This document shows, in pieces, positions 38,001-46,123 of a DNA stretch of 64,000 bases (positions within the stretch are counted from its first letter, which is position 1; every line of letters begins with the position of its first letter). The stretch is from Caballeronia sp. SBC1 (lineage in GTDB: Bacteria > Pseudomonadota > Gammaproteobacteria > Burkholderiales > Burkholderiaceae), in assembly GCF_011493005.1 (NCBI RefSeq), contig NZ_CP049157.1, positions 1,922,001 to 1,986,000 on the forward strand, written 5' to 3'. The notes under the pieces are model-generated. The model searched no databases. It was given only the letters and a program-made list of their open reading frames with translations, and had not been told where the DNA came from. The position numbers and the translations under genes were made by a program.

Positions 38001-39545
38001 TCAAACCGCGGGACTGATTTGCCGCACCCGCTTCCACGTACCGAACATCACGAAACTGGCCACGGCCAGCACCCACGCGCCTACACAACCGTACAGCATG
38101 ACCAGGCCAAAGCCATGCACGAGCGCTGCATGAACGACCGTCCCTGATGAATCCAGTGAAGCTAGTCCCGGAAACCCCTGCTTGAGAGCGGCAACATCGC
38201 CCGCGGCTATTCGTTCTGCCAGCGATCTCAGTTGCGGCCCATCAAGAGCCCCGGAAAAGGCGCGCCTCAAGTACGACAAGATGCCTTCCATCAGGATGTA
38301 TCCCATCAACGCGATGTTGATGGCCAGCGAGATCAGCCTCGCGCTCATGTCGATGCCCGAAGCCATGCCTGCGCGCGTGCTCGGAACCGAACTGGTCGTC
38401 GTATTGGTCACGGGCGTATTGGTCAGTCCCAATCCGATGCCGGCCAACAGGCAACCGGGCAGCATGGTCAACCAACTGGCATGCTCCGCGCCACTGCCCG
38501 CGCGCATCAGGATAAAACCTGCACCAATCGTAAACAGACCCAGCGGAATGACGACACCCGGGTGATATCGAAGCGAAAGACGTTCGGCCAGCGGTGGGAT
38601 CACCAGCGTGGGAAGCGTATAAGCCAGAAGTGCTGATCCGGCAGTCACGCTGTTGTAACCCAGACTACTCTGGAAATAAATTGGCAGATAAATCATGAAC
38701 GGCCAAAAGCTGAAATTCATGCCCATTGATCCAAAAAGCGCACCCGAAAAGTTGCGTATTTTGAACACGGAAAAATCGAACATGGGATGAGCGTTCATCT
38801 TTTCCGCGACTATGAACAGGATAAAACTGATCGCTGCCGCGGTAATGATGCCGATGCCCTTGATACTGGTAAAACCAAGGTCGGACCCTTGCGTAATGAA
38901 ATACGCCAGGCCGAAAACCGATAGGGAAAGCGTGACAATTCCCAGCAGGTCCAGCTTTTTCGCCTGCGGGTCGCTGGATTCCTGAACCCCGTTAAAAACA
39001 AGAATTAACGTGACTATCGCGATCAGAACGTGGATCAAGAACACCCATTGCCAATCCGACACTGCCACAATGACTCCGCCCACAATCGGCCCGAAACCCA
39101 AGCCAATGCCGAATATGATCCCCCAGGCGCCAAAGGCTCTGGTACGGGCCTGTCCCTCCTGGAACTGATGCGAAAGAACTGCTACCTGGCAAATCAGCAT
39201 TGCCCCACCGGCTATGCCTTGAAGAAAGCGGCTCACAATTAACACGGAAACGCTCTGCGCCATCCCGCAAATCAGGGACGTGATCGCGAACAAGACAATG
39301 GCGATCATAAAAATATGTTTTCTGCCAAATCGGTCCGCGAGCGTCGCGGTTGCCATCAGAACCGTCGTACACGCGATGGTGTACGCGTTCATGATCCATT
39401 GCATTTCCTTGAAATCGCCATGCAATACTTTTTCAAGGGTTGGCAATATCACCGGGACGCTGGAGATTTCCAGGCCGAACATGAGCGAAGCCAGACAAAT
39501 GGCAGCTAATGCAATTGAGTTTTTGCCGGGATGAACGAGTGTCAT
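38001..39545 (-). CDS. MFS exporter, DHA2 (EmrB/QacA) family
   Basis: A 514-residue major-facilitator antiporter with about fourteen helices. Motif A is LADRFGRKHIFM, motif C is GIIFGIGLGFGPIVGGVI, and the first helix is SIALAAICLASLMFGLEISS. The ATG at 39543-39545 gives the usual N-terminus; ATG at 39593 or a TTG at 39632 would add a polar extension, and none has a clear ribosome-binding site. It is divergent from a LysR gene with a strong palindrome between them, so it is probably controlled by it. Substrate unknown. Confidence 0.9.
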   Translation of the reverse strand: MTLVHPGKNSIALAAICLASLMFGLEISSVPVILPTLEKVLHGDFKEMQWIMNAYTIACTTVLMATATLADRFGRKHIFMIAIVLFAITSLICGMAQSVSVLIVSRFLQGIAGGAMLICQVAVLSHQFQEGQARTRAFGAWGIIFGIGLGFGPIVGGVIVAVSDWQWVFLIHVLIAIVTLILVFNGVQESSDPQAKKLDLLGIVTLSLSVFGLAYFITQGSDLGFTSIKGIGIITAAAISFILFIVAEKMNAHPMFDFSVFKIRNFSGALFGSMGMNFSFWPFMIYLPIYFQSSLGYNSVTAGSALLAYTLPTLVIPPLAERLSLRYHPGVVIPLGLFTIGAGFILMRAGSGAEHASWLTMLPGCLLAGIGLGLTNTPVTNTTTSSVPSTRAGMASGIDMSARLISLAINIALMGYILMEGILSYLRRAFSGALDGPQLRSLAERIAAGDVAALKQGFPGLASLDSSGTVVHAALVHGFGLVMLYGCVGAWVLAVASFVMFGTWKRVRQISPAV

Positions 39546-39793
39546 GAATATCACGGGTTGGCCGGATGCTCCGGCTAACCGCGCCTCCCGCATGTCCACG
39601 TGAAACTTTGGCGCGTTGACGTTGACTTGCAATACACACTGGATAAACCACTGAGCTCGATTTGATAACTCTGCATGTTTGATTCACACCGGAAGATTGA
39701 ATGGACCCGCTCGCGAACAGGTAATGCGAGTGGTGCGAGACGCTTGGCACCTGCAGGTGAAGAGGTAATATATAGGGAACTGAAGTCCTCATT

Positions 39794-39820
39794 GATTCAT
39801 TGATTTCCTATCAATGAATC
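39794..39820. promoter_or_regulatory. Perfect 11+11 palindrome, likely LysR operator
   Basis: GATTCATTGAT (39794-39804) and ATCAATGAATC (39810-39820) are exact reverse complements with a 5-base spacer. It starts 53 bases before the LysR gene and lies between it and the divergent MFS gene. Position and dyad fit an autoregulatory LysR-type binding site. Confidence 0.7.
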
Positions 39821-39846
39821 TCTAATGGAACCAATAAGGTGCAGGC

Positions 39847-40752
39847 ATGAGCGACAAGCTCCACGGCGTGACAACCTTCGTCCAGGTGGTCGAATCCGGC
39901 AGTTTCGCGCTGGCCGCCGAGCGTTTGAACCTGACGCGCTCGGCCGTCGGCAAGGTGATCGCGCGGCTCGAATCGCGTCTTGGTGTGCGCCTGCTCCATC
40001 GCACCACGCGCAGCCAAAGCCTGACCGAAGACGGCCAGACTTACTACGATCGCTGCGTGCGGGCGCTGGCCGAACTGGACGCGGCTGAGGCCGATCTGGA
40101 AAGCGGCCGGCGCGAACCGCGCGGCCGCCTGCGCGTCAGCGTACCAATCGCCTTCGGTCATCTGTGCGTGGCGCCGGTCCTGTTGCGTCTTGCATCAAGG
40201 CATCCGCAATTGCAGATCGACATTTCGTTCACCGATCGCGCGGTGGATCTGGTGGAAGAAGGTTTCGACCTCGCCGTTCGCATCGGCGAGTTACGCGATA
40301 GCGTGAGCCTCGCGGCGCGCCGTCTGGGTACGCAGTACTCGAGCATTGGTGCCGCGCCGTCGTATGTGGCACGGCATGGGCTGCCAGCAAGTCTCGAAGA
40401 GCTGGACGGACATGCAGGCATTGCTTACTCACGCGCCGGCGCGGTGTCACCTTGGCAGGTACGGGGTATCGACGGCCAGATACGGCAGGCGCGCATCCAG
40501 CCGCAGGTGAGCCTGGACGATGTGCAGGCGATAGCCGCTGCGGCCATCGAAGGCTTTGGATTGGCGTGGCTGCCTAGTTGGCTACTGTCGCGTCACGAGA
40601 AGACCGGTGAACTGGTGGTCGTCATGAATAGCTGTGGCATGCTGCCCCAGGATATTCACGCCGTATGGCCGCAAACGCGCTACCTGCCCTCGAAGACTCG
40701 GCGTGCCATAGACGCACTGGTCGCCGAGATTCCCGGGATGATCGCGGGTTGA
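39847..40752 (+). CDS. LysR-family regulator
   Basis: A 301-residue LysR regulator. The winged HTH (residues 1-65) reads FVQVVESGSFALAAERLNLTRSAVGKVIARLESRLG with a typical scaffold, followed by a type 2 periplasmic-binding-like effector domain (RGRLRVSVPIAFG onwards). ATG 39847 follows AAGGTG. It is divergent from the MFS exporter and close to a perfect palindrome, suggesting local control of export. Confidence 0.92.
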   Translation: MSDKLHGVTTFVQVVESGSFALAAERLNLTRSAVGKVIARLESRLGVRLLHRTTRSQSLTEDGQTYYDRCVRALAELDAAEADLESGRREPRGRLRVSVPIAFGHLCVAPVLLRLASRHPQLQIDISFTDRAVDLVEEGFDLAVRIGELRDSVSLAARRLGTQYSSIGAAPSYVARHGLPASLEELDGHAGIAYSRAGAVSPWQVRGIDGQIRQARIQPQVSLDDVQAIAAAAIEGFGLAWLPSWLLSRHEKTGELVVVMNSCGMLPQDIHAVWPQTRYLPSKTRRAIDALVAEIPGMIAG

Positions 40753-40849
40753 GGTTGCCTGGGTCAAAGTCTTTCACCAGTGCGTAATTTTCGGCACCCG
40801 CTACCCATACGAGACAGAAGCCACGCGCAAGATGAAACGTGGCTCTCCT

Positions 40850-41743
40850 TCAGCCAGCGCGCTCCAGATAGCGCTTCACTTCGGCGTCGATCCATTCCAT
40901 GAAATGCGCCTGCTTCACACTCAATACTTCACGCTGCTGCCAGACGAGCCAATACTGATACGGGTATGGCACGTGTATATCGGTAATCTCAACGAGCTCG
41001 CCGCGCGCAATGGCATCGGCAACGAGCGTGCGCCGTTCAAGCGCGATGCCCTGCCCCAGAAGCACCGCACCCAGCACGATATTCGAATCGTTCGCGAACA
41101 GGCCACTCACATTCGCGGGTTCGCGCACGTTGGCGGCGCGGCACCAGTCGGTCCAGGGTGCATCGGTGCTTCTTATCAACGGACACGCCACGATCTCCTC
41201 AGCGGAGCAAGGAAGCTGACCGCCGTTGAAATGCGGCGCAGCCACGACCAGCAGTTCGTCGCTAAACAACTCTTTCTGTGCAAGGCCGGGCCAGTGCCCT
41301 TGCCCCATTCGAATACTGACATCGGCCAGACCGTGCCGCATATCCTGTATCTCAAGACTTGTTTGCAGACGCACACGGTAATACGGATGGCGCTCGCGAA
41401 AGCTCGACAACCGAGGCAACAGCCAATGCAAGGCAAACGACGGCAGCGTTGCGATGACCAGTTCGCTCTCTTGAGGACGGGCTTGAGCCAGAAGCGTCGC
41501 GTTTGCAATGTCGCGAAGCGCCGAGCGTATTTCGAGCGCATAGAGACGTCCCTCTTCCGTCAGCCGCAATCCTCTCGCTTCACGCACGAAGAGCGCAACG
41601 CCCATGGTGTCTTCGAGAATCCTGATCTGCTGACTGACTGCCGAGTGCGTCACGTGAAGTTCGCGCGCAGCGAGCGTGACGCCGCCGAGCCTGGCCGCCG
41701 CTTCGAAACATTTGAGCGCGGTTAGAGGCGGGATGTTTTTCAT
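40850..41743 (-). CDS. LysR-family regulator (GcvA-like)
   Basis: A 297-residue LysR protein. The N-terminus PPLTALKCFEAAARLGGVTLAARELHVTHSAVS is characteristic of the GcvA/AmpR-like subgroup. The effector domain follows (ESELVIATLPSFALHWLLPRL). It is divergent from the glutathione-S-transferase gene at 41899 with a 155-base gap, and is its likely regulator. Confidence 0.92.
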   Translation of the reverse strand: MKNIPPLTALKCFEAAARLGGVTLAARELHVTHSAVSQQIRILEDTMGVALFVREARGLRLTEEGRLYALEIRSALRDIANATLLAQARPQESELVIATLPSFALHWLLPRLSSFRERHPYYRVRLQTSLEIQDMRHGLADVSIRMGQGHWPGLAQKELFSDELLVVAAPHFNGGQLPCSAEEIVACPLIRSTDAPWTDWCRAANVREPANVSGLFANDSNIVLGAVLLGQGIALERRTLVADAIARGELVEITDIHVPYPYQYWLVWQQREVLSVKQAHFMEWIDAEVKRYLERAG

Positions 41744-41898
41744 GTAAGTTTTTCTTACGGAAGGCGTTTATTTATGTCGCTTTTCATGCGTCGGCTAACT
41801 GTTTAACCTGATGGCGATAGCGTTTTATGCCATTGTTCAAGCGTATCCAATGGCGCGTATAAAGACCGCTACATGATAGATATTCTAACGGGAACCGT

Positions 41899-42513
41899 AT
41901 GAAACTGATCGGAATGCTGGACTCGCCTTACGTGCGTCGCGTGGCTATTTGCCTCAAGCTGCTAAAGCTTGATTTCGAGCATCGCCCGATTTCGGTATTC
42001 AGTGGTTTCGAGGAATTCCGCAAGCTCAATCCGGTCGTGAAGGCGCCGACCTTGATCCTCGACGACGGTCAAAGCCTGATGGATTCCACGCTGATCCTCG
42101 ACTATGTGACGGCCACTTCGGGGTCGGCTGTCACGTCGACACCGGAGTGCACGGAGGATCGTTTGCGCGCAACCAGGCTCACCGGCCTCGCGTTGGCAGC
42201 GTGTGAGAAGACGGTTCAGATCGTCTATGAACGCAACCTGCGGCCCGTCGAAAAACAGCACGAGCCGTGGATCGATCGCGTCAGTGTTCAGTTGCTGGCG
42301 GCATATGCGGAGCTCGAAGCCGAAGTGGCATTGGCTCCCCTGCCCCTGGACGCGGGCCGGCTTGGACAGGCGGGCGTAACGGTCGCGGTCGCCTGGAGAT
42401 TCACCCAGATGATGGTGCCGAAGATTGTTGTTGCGGCGGAGTATCCCAAGCTGCAATCGTTCTCGGCTTTCGCCGAGCAGCAGCCTGCTTTCGAAAGCAC
42501 GCCGCCTGAATGA
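41899..42513 (+). CDS. Glutathione S-transferase family protein
   Basis: A 204-residue GST-fold protein. The thioredoxin-like domain is residues 1-80, with LDSPYVRRVAICLKLL (Ser in the catalytic position) and NPVVKAPTLILDDGQSLMDSTLILDYV, where the cis-Pro and the Asp-Ser glutathione-binding pair are visible. The helical domain follows. It probably conjugates glutathione to xenobiotics or acts as an isomerase. The divergent LysR gene suggests inducible expression. Confidence 0.9.
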   Translation: MKLIGMLDSPYVRRVAICLKLLKLDFEHRPISVFSGFEEFRKLNPVVKAPTLILDDGQSLMDSTLILDYVTATSGSAVTSTPECTEDRLRATRLTGLALAACEKTVQIVYERNLRPVEKQHEPWIDRVSVQLLAAYAELEAEVALAPLPLDAGRLGQAGVTVAVAWRFTQMMVPKIVVAAEYPKLQSFSAFAEQQPAFESTPPE

Positions 42514-42560
42514 GCGATGGCGAAGGATAGCCGCCGTCTAGTCCACGATGAACAGCTGCT

Positions 42561-42595
42561 CGCGCCGGCGGACCGCTTGCAGTGCGTCCGGCGCG
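42561..42595. terminator. GC-rich hairpin between convergent genes
   Basis: CGCGCCGGCGGAC pairs with GTCCGGCGCG, leaving a small bulge, around a 12-base loop. It sits between the ends of the GST gene and the convergent transglutaminase gene. No T-run follows on either strand, so termination is only a possibility. Confidence 0.35.
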
Positions 42596-42611
42596 TACGA
42601 ACACACGCTCC

Positions 42612-43529
42612 CTAATCGGCATCGGAGTCAGACTCGGCATCCAGCGCCAGCACGGTCACCCCCACATCGACCCGATGTGACCCGCCGCCAAGAATCATCC
42701 CGCGTAGCAGCGACACGTCGCTATAGTCCCGCCCCGTGGCAAGCGTCACATGTTCGAGATCGGCCAGCACATCGTTCGTGGGATCAAGATCGATCCACCC
42801 GCTGCCGGGGCAAAACACCGACACCCACGCATGCGACGCATCCGCGCCGATCAGCTTCTCCTGCCCCGGCGCGGGATCATTGCGCAAATATCCGCTCACG
42901 TACCGGGCCGGCAACCCAAGCGAACGCATGCAGCCGATCATCACTTGCGCAAAATCCTGACAGACGCCCCGACGCATTTCAAACGCGCGATGAGCAGGCG
43001 TGTCATACGACGTGGCCAACGGCTTGTACTTGAAGTCACCATAAATCCGGTGCATCAGGTCGATTGCCCCTTCCGCCAGCGGCGTGCCCGCAGGAAAACT
43101 CTCCAGTGCATAATCCCGCAAGTCCTGCCCGAGACTGATATTCGGCGACGCAAAGCAAAACTCCGTCTCAGGGCGAAACGGCGCACGGGCGCTAAAACGC
43201 ATGTCCTTCGCGACCTCATCCCATGCCGGCGTGGTTGCCGGATCGAGAGATGCCCATCGCGGCGTCAGTTCAACGGTCGTTTCGCTGACCATCTGCAATG
43301 ACCGGTGCGGTGACTCGAGCGAAAAATACAGCACGTCGTTACCGAAGGTATCGACGCGACTATTGATGTACGGCGGCTTCGGCTCAATGCTTTCGGTATG
43401 TGAGATCACGCGTTGCCACGCGCAATTCTGCGGCCGGATAGTCGCGAGATGCTGAGCCGTCTCCACGTACGTTGAATAGCGGTAGGTCGTCCGGTGTGAC
43501 ACCCACAATACCGTTTTCGGAATCTTCAC
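42612..43529 (-). CDS. Transglutaminase-like protein A
   Basis: A 305-residue protein with an N-terminal beta domain (SHRTTYRYSTYVETAQHLATI) and a transglutaminase/papain-fold core. The triad is intact: C190 (RRGVCQDFAQ), H233 (ADASHAWVSVF) and D249 (WIDLDPTND). No signal peptide, so cytoplasmic. The start overlaps the stop of the ATP-grasp/alpha-E gene by four bases. In related bacterial clusters such proteins are thought to hydrolyse or transfer peptide or isopeptide bonds made by the ATP-grasp partner (published prediction; not proven). Confidence 0.9.
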   Translation of the reverse strand: MKIPKTVLWVSHRTTYRYSTYVETAQHLATIRPQNCAWQRVISHTESIEPKPPYINSRVDTFGNDVLYFSLESPHRSLQMVSETTVELTPRWASLDPATTPAWDEVAKDMRFSARAPFRPETEFCFASPNISLGQDLRDYALESFPAGTPLAEGAIDLMHRIYGDFKYKPLATSYDTPAHRAFEMRRGVCQDFAQVMIGCMRSLGLPARYVSGYLRNDPAPGQEKLIGADASHAWVSVFCPGSGWIDLDPTNDVLADLEHVTLATGRDYSDVSLLRGMILGGGSHRVDVGVTVLALDAESDSDAD

Positions 43530-46099
43530 GACGCCACCTGCAATGCCTGGGTATTCGCGTGACTGAAATAGCGTGCGCTGATTTCATGCGCGGCGGCGCT
43601 CACGTGGTCCCCCAGTTCCTCGCAGGCCCGGACGAGTTCGCCATAGTTGCCCTCCTCGTCGGTCGTGCACAGTTGCTCGAGTTCTCGCAACGACTTCAGC
43701 AGCAGCGTTGCGTCGCTGAACGCGCCGTAGTTCGTGTTGCCAGCCGCAATCGAAATCTCGTTGAGCTTCGTGCACAAGCGCGAGTACACGCCGTAGAGGC
43801 CGCGCGGGTTCGTCGGCTCGACCACCAGCAGGTCGATCAGCGCGGGAACTTCGAAACGCCCCGGGTAAAGCGATCGATACGTGAGCGTACTGTCGAACAA
43901 TTGCAGCAACAGATCGAACCCGGCTGGCGTCGTCATCTGGCCATGCTCGGCGGCCACGCGCAGGAAGGTGGTCATCGTCCATACCCGTTCGATGTGCCGT
44001 CCCGCGAACACCAGCTTCCACGCTTCGTCGCGCGTCATGCGGTCGCCCTGCGCGCCACTGATCGCGAGCAGTCGCGTCGACAGTGTTTCAAGCGTCCGCG
44101 TGAGCTTCACACGGTCATAACGCTCTACGCCCGGTCCCGGCTTGAACTGCTGGATGGCGTCGCGGAAGTCGTTGCGCGCGGCCAGGATCGTACGCCAGTG
44201 ATCGGTCGAAAGACGTCCGCGAATCTCGCTGCTCGCGCGCACCTGGCTCGCCAGGTTCTGGCCGATGCTGGCCGCTGCGCCGCTCTCGCCTATGTTGGCG
44301 ACTAGCAAACGTTCCAGCCCGCGCGCCGTGTGCCCTTGGAGCGGCGTGCCGGGTGGCAGCAAGCCACATTGCCACGCGAGGTCCACCATGGTCTCCAGCA
44401 TGCCCTCGGAGTCGTTGCTGTCGATCGACGAGAGGATCACGCGCAGCAGTCGCACATTGTTCTCGGCGCGCTCTCCATATCGTCCGGACCAGAAGAGGTT
44501 TTCTGCGGCGCGGCTGGATACAGTCCGATGCTTGCGCGCAAGGTCAGCCGGTTTGATCGGCGTGGGAAGCAGCGAGAGGCTTGAAGCCGGTTTGCTCGAC
44601 AGCACCCAGGTGTCGACGCTGCTGCTGCCGTATTGCATCGACACCGACGGTTGGCGTTCAGCCCCAAGCCGCGTGAATCCCCCCGGCATCACGGACCAGC
44701 CGCCATCAATATTCGCGATTGCATAAACACGCAGAACCGACGGCCGGCCCGTCAATGTGTTGTCTTCATAACGCGGCGCGTGCGAACTCGGGAACAGGTT
44801 CTGGATGGTGAAGGCGTCCGGCATGACCTCGATCCGCGCGCGCCAACCGGCGAGCGGTTGCAGGCCGTCGCCGAAACCGCGCGGGCTGCCGCCGTTGAGC
44901 GGCAAGCCCGGCCAGGTGGGAATCACGAATGCCTTGTCCAGGCGTTCCAGCACCGCTTCGCGCGCGGCTTTTTCACCGCACCACCAGGTGGGCACACTCG
45001 CCAGGTCCAGCGGCTCGTTCAGAAGCGCGCGCGAGATGGCCGGCAGGAAACCATGCAGCGCCGGCGATTCGACAAACCCCGAGCCCGGCACGTTCGACAC
45101 CATCACGTTGCCGGCCCGCATCACCTGCAACAGGCCGGGCACGCCGATGGTGGAATCGGCGCGCAATTCGACAGGATCGCAGAATGCATCGTCCAGGCGG
45201 CGCATCAGTACGTGAACCCGTTCCAGTCCGGCGAATGTCTTCAGGAACAGCATGTCGTCGCGCACGGTCAGGTCCTTGCCTTCGACCAGCGTGACGCCGA
45301 GGTAGCGAGCAAGGAACGCATGCTCGAAGAAGGTTTCGCTGAACGGCCCGGGCGTCAGCAGCGCGATGTGCGGCGAGCCTTCACCCGACATCATCGCCCG
45401 GCCGCCCTGCACCAGCGCGGCGATCAGTTGCGAGTAGAACGGGGCGAGTCTCTGGACCTTCATCGAACGGAACGGCTCGGTGAATACGTCGGAGACGATC
45501 AGGCGGTTTTCGAGCGCATAACCGAGTCCGGACGGCGCTTCCGTCCGGTGAGCCATCACGGTCCATGCGCCGTTGGGCGCACGCGTCAGGTCCACGGCAA
45601 CCAGCTGCAAATATTGCGCGCCGGGCGGGACGAAACCCTTCACCGAACGCAGATACCCGGGATGCCCGTACACCAGCGCGGGCGGCAGGAGGCCGTCGTG
45701 CAACAGCGTTTGCGGCCCGTAGATATCGGCGACTATGGCGTTGAGCAACTTTGCGCGCTGTGTCACCGCGCGCTCGATCACCGACCACTCGCCTTCTTCT
45801 ATGAGAAATGGCAGCAGGTCCAGCGCCCACGGACGAGGCTCGCCCTTGTCCGCATAGACGTTGTAGCTGATGTCGTTGTCGCGGACTTGTTGCACGATGG
45901 AAGCGGTCGCCCGGTCGAGGCCGGCTATGCCTTCGTCGCCGAGAGCGTCGAAGAATTGCTGCCAGGGCGCACGCAACTGGCCCGACGCGTCGCGCAGTTC
46001 GTCCCAATGGCCCTCCCGGACCGGGACCGCGCGAAGGTGTGACGACACACTCGCGCGGTTCGTGATTGCTTCAAACGGAAGCGTGGATTGGAAGGCCAA
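43526..46099 (-). CDS. Circularly permuted ATP-grasp fused to alpha-E domain
   Basis: An 857-residue two-domain protein. Residues about 75-480 form a circularly permuted type 2 ATP-grasp ligase (DUF404/DUF407 type: DNDISYNVYADKGEPRPWAL, HPGYLRSVKGFVPPGAQYL, HIALLTPGPFSETFFEHAFL). Residues about 528-850 form an all-helical alpha-E domain (DUF403 type: SRAAENLFWSGRYGERAENN). In many genomes these are two adjacent genes; here they are one frame. ATP-grasp enzymes join a carboxylate to an amine via acyl-phosphate, so this is the probable peptide-bond-forming member of the locus. Overlapped by transglutaminase A; 24 bases after the DUF2126 gene. Confidence 0.92.
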   Translation of the reverse strand: MAFQSTLPFEAITNRASVSSHLRAVPVREGHWDELRDASGQLRAPWQQFFDALGDEGIAGLDRATASIVQQVRDNDISYNVYADKGEPRPWALDLLPFLIEEGEWSVIERAVTQRAKLLNAIVADIYGPQTLLHDGLLPPALVYGHPGYLRSVKGFVPPGAQYLQLVAVDLTRAPNGAWTVMAHRTEAPSGLGYALENRLIVSDVFTEPFRSMKVQRLAPFYSQLIAALVQGGRAMMSGEGSPHIALLTPGPFSETFFEHAFLARYLGVTLVEGKDLTVRDDMLFLKTFAGLERVHVLMRRLDDAFCDPVELRADSTIGVPGLLQVMRAGNVMVSNVPGSGFVESPALHGFLPAISRALLNEPLDLASVPTWWCGEKAAREAVLERLDKAFVIPTWPGLPLNGGSPRGFGDGLQPLAGWRARIEVMPDAFTIQNLFPSSHAPRYEDNTLTGRPSVLRVYAIANIDGGWSVMPGGFTRLGAERQPSVSMQYGSSSVDTWVLSSKPASSLSLLPTPIKPADLARKHRTVSSRAAENLFWSGRYGERAENNVRLLRVILSSIDSNDSEGMLETMVDLAWQCGLLPPGTPLQGHTARGLERLLVANIGESGAAASIGQNLASQVRASSEIRGRLSTDHWRTILAARNDFRDAIQQFKPGPGVERYDRVKLTRTLETLSTRLLAISGAQGDRMTRDEAWKLVFAGRHIERVWTMTTFLRVAAEHGQMTTPAGFDLLLQLFDSTLTYRSLYPGRFEVPALIDLLVVEPTNPRGLYGVYSRLCTKLNEISIAAGNTNYGAFSDATLLLKSLRELEQLCTTDEEGNYGELVRACEELGDHVSAAAHEISARYFSHANTQALQVAS

Positions 46100-46123
46100 A
46101 TTGAGCAGTTTTCGTTAATGAAG

